Shown here in pieces: positions 1-5,901 of a DNA stretch of 64,000 nt. The DNA is from JACQKT01 sp038063055 (GTDB lineage Bacteria > Patescibacteriota > Minisyncoccia > UBA6257 > 2-01-FULL-56-20). The DNA lies in NCBI GenBank assembly GCA_038063055.1, contig JBBTVY010000005.1, positions 1 to 64,000 on the forward strand, read 5' to 3'. The notes beneath the pieces are model-generated. The model was given only the letters and a program-made list of their open reading frames with translations. It was not told where the DNA came from and made no database searches. The translations under genes were made by a program, and so were the position numbers. Positions within the stretch are counted from its first letter, which is position 1, and each line of letters begins with the position of its first letter.

Positions 1-615
1 CAAAATCCTATTTTCGGCATTGCCACTTCCTACGCTTGCACCGTCTCTCTGGCGGACTCTTTGATGCGTATGTCGAGCAAGCAAATCAGTTTCCAGACCG
101 GACAAGGGCGCCTTTTGGTCAAATCCTCAAATTTAGATACGTCTCTTAGAAGCGGCAAAAGCATAAACGGTTTCGTTTTCGACAATCAAAGCCGGGAATC
201 ATTGGCGATAAAAGACCTGACTTTTGACGTGTCTTTCAGGGCGCTCAATGTTTCGTCGCCGATTGTCCTTCGTTTCGTAAATCCGGATAATGAATCGTCT
301 TTCCTAGATTTCCAGGTTCAGAATCTGCCGATTGACCCGGCCAAGCCCGACGTAAGAACGGCTGCGGGCATGAAAGTTTCACTGCCCTTCGCCATGTCTC
401 CGAATGCGCAACGCTTGCTCAGAGTTGAGGTTCTGGGAATCCAGCAATTACTGACTATCGGAATAAATCCGGAATTCAGCGTGGTCTTGCGTCAAATAAA
501 CATGGACAACACGGCAATAAAAACGGTGTTTTTCTCGCCGGCTATTTTATGGAGCTGCATTCCCTACGATCCCTACCGCTCGTCGAACCTTCCGAACGAA
601 CAGAATTGCAAATAG
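1..615 (+). CDS. C-terminal part of a secreted or surface beta-rich protein (5' end outside window)
   Basis: The reading frame is open from the first base of the window and ends at a TAG near 613, so this is the C-terminal ~204 residues of a longer protein. The visible part alternates short hydrophobic and polar stretches typical of extracellular beta-sandwich domains, with no transmembrane segment. It has three cysteines (one near the left edge, two close to the C-terminus), suggesting a disulfide-bonded exported protein. A TTG at 61 could act as a start but nothing marks it as one. I do not recognise a family. It converges on the next gene with a 3-base gap. Confidence 0.6.
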   Translation, partial: QNPIFGIATSYACTVSLADSLMRMSSKQISFQTGQGRLLVKSSNLDTSLRSGKSINGFVFDNQSRESLAIKDLTFDVSFRALNVSSPIVLRFVNPDNESSFLDFQVQNLPIDPAKPDVRTAAGMKVSLPFAMSPNAQRLLRVEVLGIQQLLTIGINPEFSVVLRQINMDNTAIKTVFFSPAILWSCIPYDPYRSSNLPNEQNCK

Positions 616-618
616 AAA

Positions 619-807
619 TTATTGCGAGTTTTTCTCGATTATTATCGGCGCGTGATTGAATTCGCGGTTAGCCAGGTAACCCAGACCGAAACTCAAAGAC
701 GCGACAAGAAAAATAATCACGCCGAAAATGATTTCTTTCTCGTAAAAAAGAATCCAATTTATTATTCGCGTTTTTATTTCAGTAATCTTTTTTCGCATAA
801 TTCGCAT
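619..807 (-). CDS. small single-pass membrane protein
   Basis: 62 residues. A basic N-terminus (KKITEIKTR) precedes one clear transmembrane helix (about residues 26-46, rich in I, V, F, L, G), followed by a short polar tail, so N-in/C-out topology is likely. It lies 27 bases downstream of the exonuclease gene on the same strand and may share its transcript. The start region coincides with a dispersed 47-base repeat (788-834), so the first few residues (MRIMRKK) are repeat-derived, and an ATG at 798 is an alternative start. Function unknown. Confidence 0.5.
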   Translation of the reverse strand: MRIMRKKITEIKTRIINWILFYEKEIIFGVIIFLVASLSFGLGYLANREFNHAPIIIEKNSQ

Positions 808-834
808 ATTTCATTCGCGCTTTTCGCATTATGT
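788..834. repeat. dispersed 47-base repeat, copy 1
   Basis: The first 19 bases (TTTTTTCGCATAATTCGCA) and last 13 bases (TTTCGCATTATGT) are identical to those of a second 47-base copy at 18284-18330. The middles differ. Copy 1 overlaps the start of the 62-residue membrane protein gene. Confidence 0.7.
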
Positions 835-1554
835 TTAAAATTTAAGATAGTTTTCCCATTTTTCGTAAAGTTTTTTCGTCGCGCGAAGGTCTCCGGCGTT
901 GTATTTGGCCAATTCAAGAAATTTTTTCTCGGCGAAAAGACGCCCTACGTCGTCTCCGGTAACTCCGCTTGCCTTGGGGCTTGTTATTCCGAAAGCCCTG
1001 CTCCAAAGATGCAAACTGCCTTTACGCCGCATTGCTCCGTAAAATGAAAGTTGGTCGAAAAGGTCTATGTGAACGGCGTCGAAATTTTGCTGCGAAAGAT
1101 ATCGCCCGCGCATAAGGTCCTTGCTTGGCCTTATGCCGTGTATGGCGGAGCGGACCATTAAAAACGGGATGTCGAACATCCTGCCGTTGAAAGTTATGAA
1201 ATAATTGTAGTTTTTCGCTCGTTCCCAGAACTTCTCGAGCATTTCTTTTTCCGAACATTGCTTGAAAGTAGAGTTTTCTTCCTTTATTTCTCCTAATTTT
1301 TCACCTGGCGCCTGGAAATAAACGGTTCCTTCGTCTTTTTCGCAATCCAAAACGCCTATGGCAACAATTTCGCCCGTAAGCGGGGAAAAACCAAGCCGGT
1401 TTTTCAATTCATCGAGAGATTCTTTATATTCGGCATCGTTCTCCGATTCTTTCTTTATCCAGCGGGTCAGGTTTTCCTGGGTTGCTTTGTCGAGAGAATC
1501 GAAATCCTCCCCTACTGTTTCTATATCCAGAACAAGCTTCTGAAAATTTGACAT
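835..1554 (-). CDS. DEDDy-type 3'-5' exonuclease (PolB-like/RNase H fold)
   Basis: 239 residues. The three exonuclease motifs of the DnaQ/RNase H-like superfamily are visible: Exo I as D10-I-E12-T, Exo II as FNGRMFDIPFL near residue 130, and Exo III as YNAGDLRATKKLY near residue 220 (Y-x3-D, the DEDDy form). These acidic residues bind two metal ions for 3'-5' removal of nucleotides. The family matches stand-alone predicted PolB-like 3'-5' exonucleases. No polymerase or helicase domain is attached. An extended -10 box ends 7 bases before the ATG, so translation is probably leaderless. The 62-residue membrane protein follows downstream. Confidence 0.88.
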   Translation of the reverse strand: MSNFQKLVLDIETVGEDFDSLDKATQENLTRWIKKESENDAEYKESLDELKNRLGFSPLTGEIVAIGVLDCEKDEGTVYFQAPGEKLGEIKEENSTFKQCSEKEMLEKFWERAKNYNYFITFNGRMFDIPFLMVRSAIHGIRPSKDLMRGRYLSQQNFDAVHIDLFDQLSFYGAMRRKGSLHLWSRAFGITSPKASGVTGDDVGRLFAEKKFLELAKYNAGDLRATKKLYEKWENYLKF

Positions 1555-1561
1555 TAACTCA

Positions 1562-1570
1562 ATTATAACA
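1562..1570 (-). promoter_or_regulatory. extended -10 promoter of the exonuclease gene
   Basis: On the minus strand TGTTATAAT (TGn plus a perfect TATAAT) ends 7 bases before the ATG at 1554. Transcription would begin at or next to the start codon. No good -35 box is seen, as usual for extended -10 promoters. Confidence 0.6.
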
Positions 1571-1593
1571 TAGAATTTTATGACTTAAGCGAA

Positions 1594-1702
1594 GGAATGG
1601 CTCCCCGCCGCAGGCGGGATGCTCATTTTTTTAAACGATTGAATAAAATAATAGCGGAATGGCTCCCCGCCTCCGCGATGGCTTCGGCGGGATGCTCATT
1701 TT
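1594..1702. repeat. pair of related hairpin repeats
   Basis: Two copies share GGAATGGCTCCCCGCC at the left and GGCGGGATGCTCATTTT at the right (1594-1629 and 1656-1702). Each folds as CCCGCC/GGCGGG. The second has extra bases in its loop. They lie between the divergent exonuclease and rpmA genes and look like repeated mobile palindromes rather than terminators, since no gene ends here. Confidence 0.65.
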
Positions 1703-1746
1703 CGTGATTAAATTTTATTCGCATTCGCTTTAAAATTTAAACGAAA

Positions 1747-2019
1747 ATGGCACATACTAAATCAGGAGGTTCAACTAAATTAGGCAGGGATTCCGAGGCG
1801 AAACGCCTTGGCGTCAAGCTGCAGGACGGCATGCCGGTGGCTGCCGGACAAATCATAATCCGCCAGCGCGGCACGAAATATTTTCCGGGAATGAACGTTC
1901 TCCGCGGAGCCGACGACACCCTTTACGCGGGCCGCGGCGGCAAAGTAAAGTTTTTCGAGAAAACCAAAACGAGATTCGACGGTTCCAAGCGAAAGGCTAC
2001 TTTTGTGCGAGTAGTATGA
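1747..2019 (+). CDS. rpmA: 50S ribosomal protein bL27
   Basis: 90 residues, full length. The N-terminus begins MAHTKSGGSTKLGRDSEAKR and keeps the family signatures GQIIIRQRGTKYFPG and RGADDTLYA. bL27 contacts the peptidyl-transferase centre and tRNA ends. No N-terminal extension of the kind cleaved in Firmicutes is present. It stands alone here: no rplU (bL21) precedes it, although the two are usually paired. A possible -10 (TAAAAT at 1731-1736) gives a short leader of about 3-4 bases. A strong double terminator overlaps its stop codon. Confidence 0.96.
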   Translation: MAHTKSGGSTKLGRDSEAKRLGVKLQDGMPVAAGQIIIRQRGTKYFPGMNVLRGADDTLYAGRGGKVKFFEKTKTRFDGSKRKATFVRVV

Positions 2020-2080
2020 ATAACCGCACCGCTTAAGGATTGCGGTTATTCACCCCGACCGCGGTCGGGGTTTATTATTT
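2018..2080 (+). terminator. double-hairpin terminator after rpmA
   Basis: The first stem pairs 2018-2028 with 2041-2051 (11 bp, starting inside the stop codon). The second is a perfect palindrome, CCCCGACCG/CGGTCGGGG (2053-2070), followed by TTTATTATTT. It separates rpmA from the convergent rplI. Confidence 0.85.
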
Positions 2081-2109
2081 GTAACCACATTCATCCCAGC
2101 CGCTTGCGG

Positions 2110-2568
2110 CTAGGTATTCTTATTCTGCGGACAAATAATAACTTTAAGCTCCGCCGTAATCCCCTTTTTCAGGTGCATCTTCACCTTATGTTCACCCAGC
2201 TCTTTTAGCGGGCGTCCTAATTTTATTTCAACTCTCTCCGTACGAAGAAGCCCGGTATCTCTCAGTCCTTTCAATATCATATCTTTGGTGACGGAGCCGA
2301 AAACTTCGCCGCTTTCTCCGGTTTTTACTTCAAATTCCAGATGGCGTTCTTTCAGGGTTCTCGCTATCTCTTCAAGCCGTTTTTTCAGCTCCCGGTCTCC
2401 TTTTTCGAGAGCCGTTTTTTCTTTATCAAGTTCTTTTAAGGCGTTGGATGTGGCGGGCTTGGCCAGATTATTCGGGAAAAGAAAATTTCTGGCATAGCCG
2501 TCGCTGACATCCTTCACTTCGAGGCGCTTTCCTATATTCCTGACGTCTTCGGTTAAAATAACTTTCAT
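2110..2568 (-). CDS. rplI: 50S ribosomal protein bL9
   Basis: 152 residues. The N-terminal RNA-binding domain (MKVILTEDVRNIGKRLEVK, then DGYARNFLFP) is followed by a long charged connecting helix (about 45-75) and a C-terminal domain containing GEVFGSVT. bL9 stabilises the L1 stalk region and helps maintain reading frame. Some CPR lineages lack bL9, so its presence helps narrow the lineage. The start ATG shares one base with the stop of the upstream protease gene (TAATG), so the two are translationally coupled. Confidence 0.95.
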   Translation of the reverse strand: MKVILTEDVRNIGKRLEVKDVSDGYARNFLFPNNLAKPATSNALKELDKEKTALEKGDRELKKRLEEIARTLKERHLEFEVKTGESGEVFGSVTKDMILKGLRDTGLLRTERVEIKLGRPLKELGEHKVKMHLKKGITAELKVIICPQNKNT

Positions 2569-3833
2569 TAAGATTTATTTGCTATTTCCTGCTTTATAAT
2601 TTCCATGGCTTTGTCGAGCTGCGGGTCGCGTTTATTTTGAAAATCTTCGTCGGTCATTTTCACTTCAATGTCGGGATCCAGTCCCTCATTTTCAAGTATC
2701 TTTCCGTTCGGCAAAACCCAGTGCGCTATGGTCAGTTTTATCGTCGAACCGTCAGCCAGCGATATCAGGCGCTGAACAGTGCCTTTTCCGAAACTTTTTT
2801 CGCCGATAAGTTTTATTCCCCTGTCGTCGTGAAGCGCTCCCGCCAGAATTTCGGCGGCCGAAGCTGAACCGCCGTTTATGAGAACCACGACCGGAAAATC
2901 GGCCAGGGCGCCGTTTCCGTTCGCCCGTAATTCTTCAATATTCCCGTCCCTGGATTCTTCCTTAACTATCAACGTGTTTTTCGGCAAGAACCAGCCGCCG
3001 AGATCAACGGCGACTTCCAGATACCCTCCCGGGTTGTTCCGCAAATCCAAAATCATGCCTTTGGCGCCGCCCGAAAAAGCTTTCGAAGCCGCTTCGTAGA
3101 AAAGATATCCCGCGTTGGCGTTAAAGCTGTAAAGCTGAACATAAGCGACTTCGCCGTCTTTCATCGCGAAGTCGAGTGTAGGCACGGTTATCGTCCCGCG
3201 GGTTATTTTAAAATCTTTCGGTTGGTCCCAGTCGTCACGCAATATCGAAAGCGTTACTTCCGTGTTTTCCGGGCCGCGTATCATCCTAACGGCCTCGTCG
3301 ACGGCCATTCCGTCCGTAGATGTGGAATTTACTTTAAGTATGATGTCGCCCGGTTTCAGGCCGGCTTTGCTGGCCGGAGTATCTTTTAGCGGAGCCACAA
3401 TGACAATTTGATTTTTCTTTACGCCGATTTCGGCGCCGATGCCTCCGAAATTGCCCTGCACGTCTTGTTGAAATTTTTCGTTGTCGTTCGGGGAAAGAAA
3501 AATTGAATACGGGTCCTTGAGAGATTCTACAAGTCCGCTTATCGCGCCGTATACTTTATTCTGGGCGCCGATTTTGTCGGCTCTCAGATAATTATTATTA
3601 ACCGCCTCCCAGGCCTGCCAGAAAGTTCCGAAATTTACGGCCGACGGCTGTCCCGAAAAAGTATTGGTTAATTCTTTTACGATTATGGTTTGCGGAAACA
3701 TCTCGCCTGACCTGAACCCTAGAGCGAAACCGCTGGCTATAAAAGCCGCGGCCGCTACGGCCGCCAAAACCCACCAAACTATTTTTTTGCCGGCATGGAG
3801 TTTCCTCTTTACGGAGTGGAGTATATTTTTCAT
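2568..3833 (-). CDS. ctpA: carboxy-terminal processing serine protease (S41)
   Basis: 421 residues. One N-terminal transmembrane helix (about 18-42) anchors it. A PDZ domain follows (about 130-210, with GGIGAEIG and KAGLKPGDIILKVN), then the S41 protease core. The catalytic dyad is Ser325 in GGSASAAEI and Lys350 in GEKSFGKG; the 25-residue spacing matches Prc/CtpA enzymes. It would cleave C-terminal tails of exported proteins on the outer face of the membrane. It is transcribed from a good promoter and coupled to rplI. Many secreted substrates are encoded nearby, but no specific link is visible. Confidence 0.93.
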   Translation of the reverse strand: MKNILHSVKRKLHAGKKIVWWVLAAVAAAAFIASGFALGFRSGEMFPQTIIVKELTNTFSGQPSAVNFGTFWQAWEAVNNNYLRADKIGAQNKVYGAISGLVESLKDPYSIFLSPNDNEKFQQDVQGNFGGIGAEIGVKKNQIVIVAPLKDTPASKAGLKPGDIILKVNSTSTDGMAVDEAVRMIRGPENTEVTLSILRDDWDQPKDFKITRGTITVPTLDFAMKDGEVAYVQLYSFNANAGYLFYEAASKAFSGGAKGMILDLRNNPGGYLEVAVDLGGWFLPKNTLIVKEESRDGNIEELRANGNGALADFPVVVLINGGSASAAEILAGALHDDRGIKLIGEKSFGKGTVQRLISLADGSTIKLTIAHWVLPNGKILENEGLDPDIEVKMTDEDFQNKRDPQLDKAMEIIKQEIANKS

Positions 3834-3849
3834 ATTGCTTAGTCAGTAA

Positions 3850-3878
3850 ATTTTACAACCGACGCTCTTTTTTCGCAA
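3850..3878 (-). promoter_or_regulatory. sigma70-type promoter of ctpA-rplI
   Basis: -35 TTGCGA (3878-3873), 17-base spacer, -10 TAAAAT (3855-3850). The start codon lies 16 bases beyond the -10. Confidence 0.6.
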
Positions 3879-3901
3879 ATAAAAGACAGTATCAATATAA
3901 A

Positions 3902-3929
3902 TTGAAATTTTCTGAAAATGCCTTAGAAT
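3902..3929 (+). promoter_or_regulatory. leaderless promoter of the 97-residue protein
   Basis: -35 TTGAAA (3902-3907), 16-base spacer, -10 TAGAAT (3924-3929), then 6 bases to a GTG start codon at 3936. The position implies transcription starts at the GTG. Confidence 0.65.
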
Positions 3930-3935
3930 GAAGCC

Positions 3936-4229
3936 GTGGCGCTTACGGAAGATTATATTAAAGAGCTCAGAAAAAGAGCCAGCCAATCCAAGGTTTACAG
4001 GAAATATCAGTTGGTGGGACTTGAAATATCCCAGCTTCTCGAAGACGAAGAACATAAGTCGCTATACATAAAGCTTGCAAAGCAAAACGACGCCGACAGG
4101 CTTCTTGCCATAGCAAAAGACATATCACAGAAAAAAAACGTCAAAAATAAAGGCGCTTATTTCATGAAAGTATGCCAGGCAGTGAAAATTCGACAGAAAC
4201 AGCAATTACAAAATAAAGCAAAACTGTGA
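3936..4229 (+). CDS. conserved-looking small basic protein, unknown function
   Basis: 97 residues, soluble, lysine-rich and predicted helical throughout, with no cysteines or membrane segment. The GTG start is chosen because a promoter ends 6 bases before it and no in-frame ATG exists upstream. Its composition (a charged helix followed by a basic tail) would suit an RNA- or DNA-binding accessory protein, but that is inference only. It is followed by def and fmt on the same strand with a 140-base gap. Confidence 0.65.
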   Translation: MALTEDYIKELRKRASQSKVYRKYQLVGLEISQLLEDEEHKSLYIKLAKQNDADRLLAIAKDISQKKNVKNKGAYFMKVCQAVKIRQKQQLQNKAKL

Positions 4230-4298
4230 TTTAAAAATAATCGTCAGATAAATAAACAACATTAAAATACTAAGACACGAAAACAGTCGAATTCCTGT

Positions 4299-4327
4299 TG
4301 CCTGGTATGGTTCTGCCTGGTATGGTT
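4299..4327 (+). repeat. tandem 14-base repeat
   Basis: TGCCTGGTATGGTT occurs twice (4299-4312 and 4314-4327) with a one-base spacer, 43 bases before def. It could be an operator or simple slippage. Confidence 0.6.
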
Positions 4328-4369
4328 TGATGCGACTCACCATAAATGTTTCGATAAAACTCAACATAA

Positions 4370-4966
4370 ATGGAAGACAAAATCCTAATTGTAGAAAATA
4401 AAAAAGAGGAGAAATTTTTGCGGACAAAAATCCGGGAATTCGATTTCAAAAAATTTACCAAGCGCGAAATAAACGACTTTGTCGGGCGGATGAAGAAAGC
4501 GATGAAACTGGCCAATGGAATCGGATTGAGCGCGAACCAGATTGGTCTGGATATGAGGGTTTTTGTCGCCCAAGTTCCTAAAACGCGGATTAACGCAGAT
4601 GAAACGCAGATAGGCGCAGATGGTATCCGCGAAAATCCGCGTAAGCATCAGCGGGAATCAGCGTTTTACGCTATTTTCAATCCTGAAATAATAAAATTCT
4701 CCAAAGAAAAGACCCGACTGGAAGAAGGATGTTTGAGTATTCCGAAGGTTTACGGAAGCGTTGAACGCCCGGAAAAATTGACATTGGCCGGGTTCGACAA
4801 AAGCGGAAAAAAAATAAAAATAAAAGCATGGGGTCTTTTGGCCAAAGTTTTCCAGCATGAAATGGACCATTTGAACGGAAAACTTTTCATAGACAGAGCG
4901 GATAAAATATATCGCGTCCCCTCTTCCGAACGCCTGAAGGAACGTCTCAAAGACCTCGAAAATTAA
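4370..4966 (+). CDS. def: peptide deformylase with an in-frame insertion
   Basis: 198 residues, longer than the usual ~150-170. It removes the formyl group from nascent N-termini using a metal held by Cys121 (EGCLSIP) and the two histidines of QHEMDH (His163, His167), with Glu164 as the catalytic base. Motif 1 is GIGLSANQIG (51-59). Between the strand RVFVAQV and the strand AIFNPEI lie about 28 residues (71-98) encoded by a palindromic DNA repeat; this loop is short in other deformylases. All catalytic motifs remain, so the enzyme is probably active. fmt follows 8 bases later, pairing formylation with deformylation. Confidence 0.95.
   Translation: MEDKILIVENKKEEKFLRTKIREFDFKKFTKREINDFVGRMKKAMKLANGIGLSANQIGLDMRVFVAQVPKTRINADETQIGADGIRENPRKHQRESAFYAIFNPEIIKFSKEKTRLEEGCLSIPKVYGSVERPEKLTLAGFDKSGKKIKIKAWGLLAKVFQHEMDHLNGKLFIDRADKIYRVPSSERLKERLKDLEN
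4583..4664. repeat. palindromic repeat inserted in frame in def
   Basis: ACGCGGATT (4583-4591) is the exact inverse of AATCCGCGT (4634-4642). The interior and right flank carry variants of the same word (ACGCAGAT, GCGCAGAT, ATCAGCGGGAATCAGCG). It encodes residues ~72-98 of deformylase without breaking the frame. Confidence 0.8.
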
Positions 4967-4974
4967 AAACTAAT

Positions 4975-5826
4975 ATGAAGTACGTTTTCTTCGGCACGCC
5001 TGAATTTGCGGCCATTATAATTGAAAAGCTCGCGGATGCGGGTTTAATGCCGGCGGCCGTGATTTCAAACCCCGACAGACCCGCGGGAAGGAAAAAGATA
5101 ATGACCCCTCCTCCGGCGAAGCTAATCGCAAACAGAAAGAACCTGAAAATTCTTCAGCCGGAAAATCCATCTTCGATAATCGAGGAATTATCGGAATTAA
5201 AAGCGGATTTTTTTGTCGTCGCGGCATACGCGAAAATACTTCCGAAAGAAATAATTGGTATCCCCCGACTTGGAACAATAGGCGTTCACCCTTCTCTTTT
5301 GCCGAAGTACCGGGGGGCTTCTCCAATTCAAAGCGTTATTCTGGCCGGAGAAACTGAAACTGGAGTTACCCTTTATCTAATGGACGAGAAAATGGACCAT
5401 GGGCCAATTCTCGAAAATTCCAAATTCCAAATTCCAAATTCCAAAATTACTTACGAGAAATTGCTTAAGGAGTTGGCGGAGCTAGCCGGCAATTTGCTTG
5501 TCGAAACATTGCCAAAATTTTTAAGCGGAAAAATAAAGCCGGTGCCGCAAAACGAATCTGAGGCGACTTACACAAATAAAATATCCACCAAAGACGCCTT
5601 TGTGGACGAAAAAAAACTTGAGGAGGCGGTCGGCGGCAAAAATACCAAAGCCGCTCAAGAGATAGACAAAAAAATAAGAGCGCTTACGCCAGAGCCGGGT
5701 GTTTGGACCCTTCGACAAGCTCAGGGCAAGCAGCAAAGAGTAAAGCTTTTGGAGGCCGAATTTGCCGGCGGAAAATTAACTCTCAAAAAGATTCAAATCG
5801 AAGGCCAAAAGCCCAAAACCGCATAA
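4975..5826 (+). CDS. fmt: methionyl-tRNA formyltransferase
   Basis: 283 residues; bacterial Fmt is usually ~310. It formylates Met on initiator tRNA using 10-formyl-THF. The Rossmann-type catalytic domain starts MKYVFFGTPEFA, and the signature HPSLLPKYRG (His105) and Asp141 (MDHGP) are present. The Asn normally two residues before the histidine is Gly103 here. Two repeat-derived segments are in frame: NSKFQIPNSK (from a 7-base tandem repeat) and LRQAQGK (from a TTCGACAAGCTCAGG-type repeat). The C-terminal OB-fold domain is present but short. It follows def by 8 bases, and a terminator hairpin follows. Confidence 0.93.
   Translation: MKYVFFGTPEFAAIIIEKLADAGLMPAAVISNPDRPAGRKKIMTPPPAKLIANRKNLKILQPENPSSIIEELSELKADFFVVAAYAKILPKEIIGIPRLGTIGVHPSLLPKYRGASPIQSVILAGETETGVTLYLMDEKMDHGPILENSKFQIPNSKITYEKLLKELAELAGNLLVETLPKFLSGKIKPVPQNESEATYTNKISTKDAFVDEKKLEEAVGGKNTKAAQEIDKKIRALTPEPGVWTLRQAQGKQQRVKLLEAEFAGGKLTLKKIQIEGQKPKTA
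5415..5442 (+). repeat. four tandem 7-base units in fmt
   Basis: AAATTCC is repeated four times without interruption. Three units make 21 bases, so the encoded peptide repeats every seven residues (NSKFQIP). Confidence 0.85.
5709..5730 (+). repeat. TTCGACAAGCTCAGG-type repeat inside fmt
   Basis: This matches a repeat word recognisable in many bacterial genomes, here read as LRQAQGK. Degenerate copies of the same word cluster at 43134-43205. Confidence 0.7.
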
Positions 5827-5875
5827 TTTTATTACCTGTCCACAGAATATCTCTCCGACGGCGGTCGGCGGTGAT

Positions 5876-5898
5876 ACCGCGCCGCTCTGCGGCGCGGT
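5876..5898. terminator. bidirectional terminator between fmt and the 706-residue gene
   Basis: ACCGCGCCGC (5876-5885) pairs perfectly with GCGGCGCGGT (5889-5898) around a 3-base loop. A T-rich run follows on the plus side and the convergent gene ends 4 bases away. Confidence 0.7.
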
Positions 5899-5901
5899 TA
5901 T

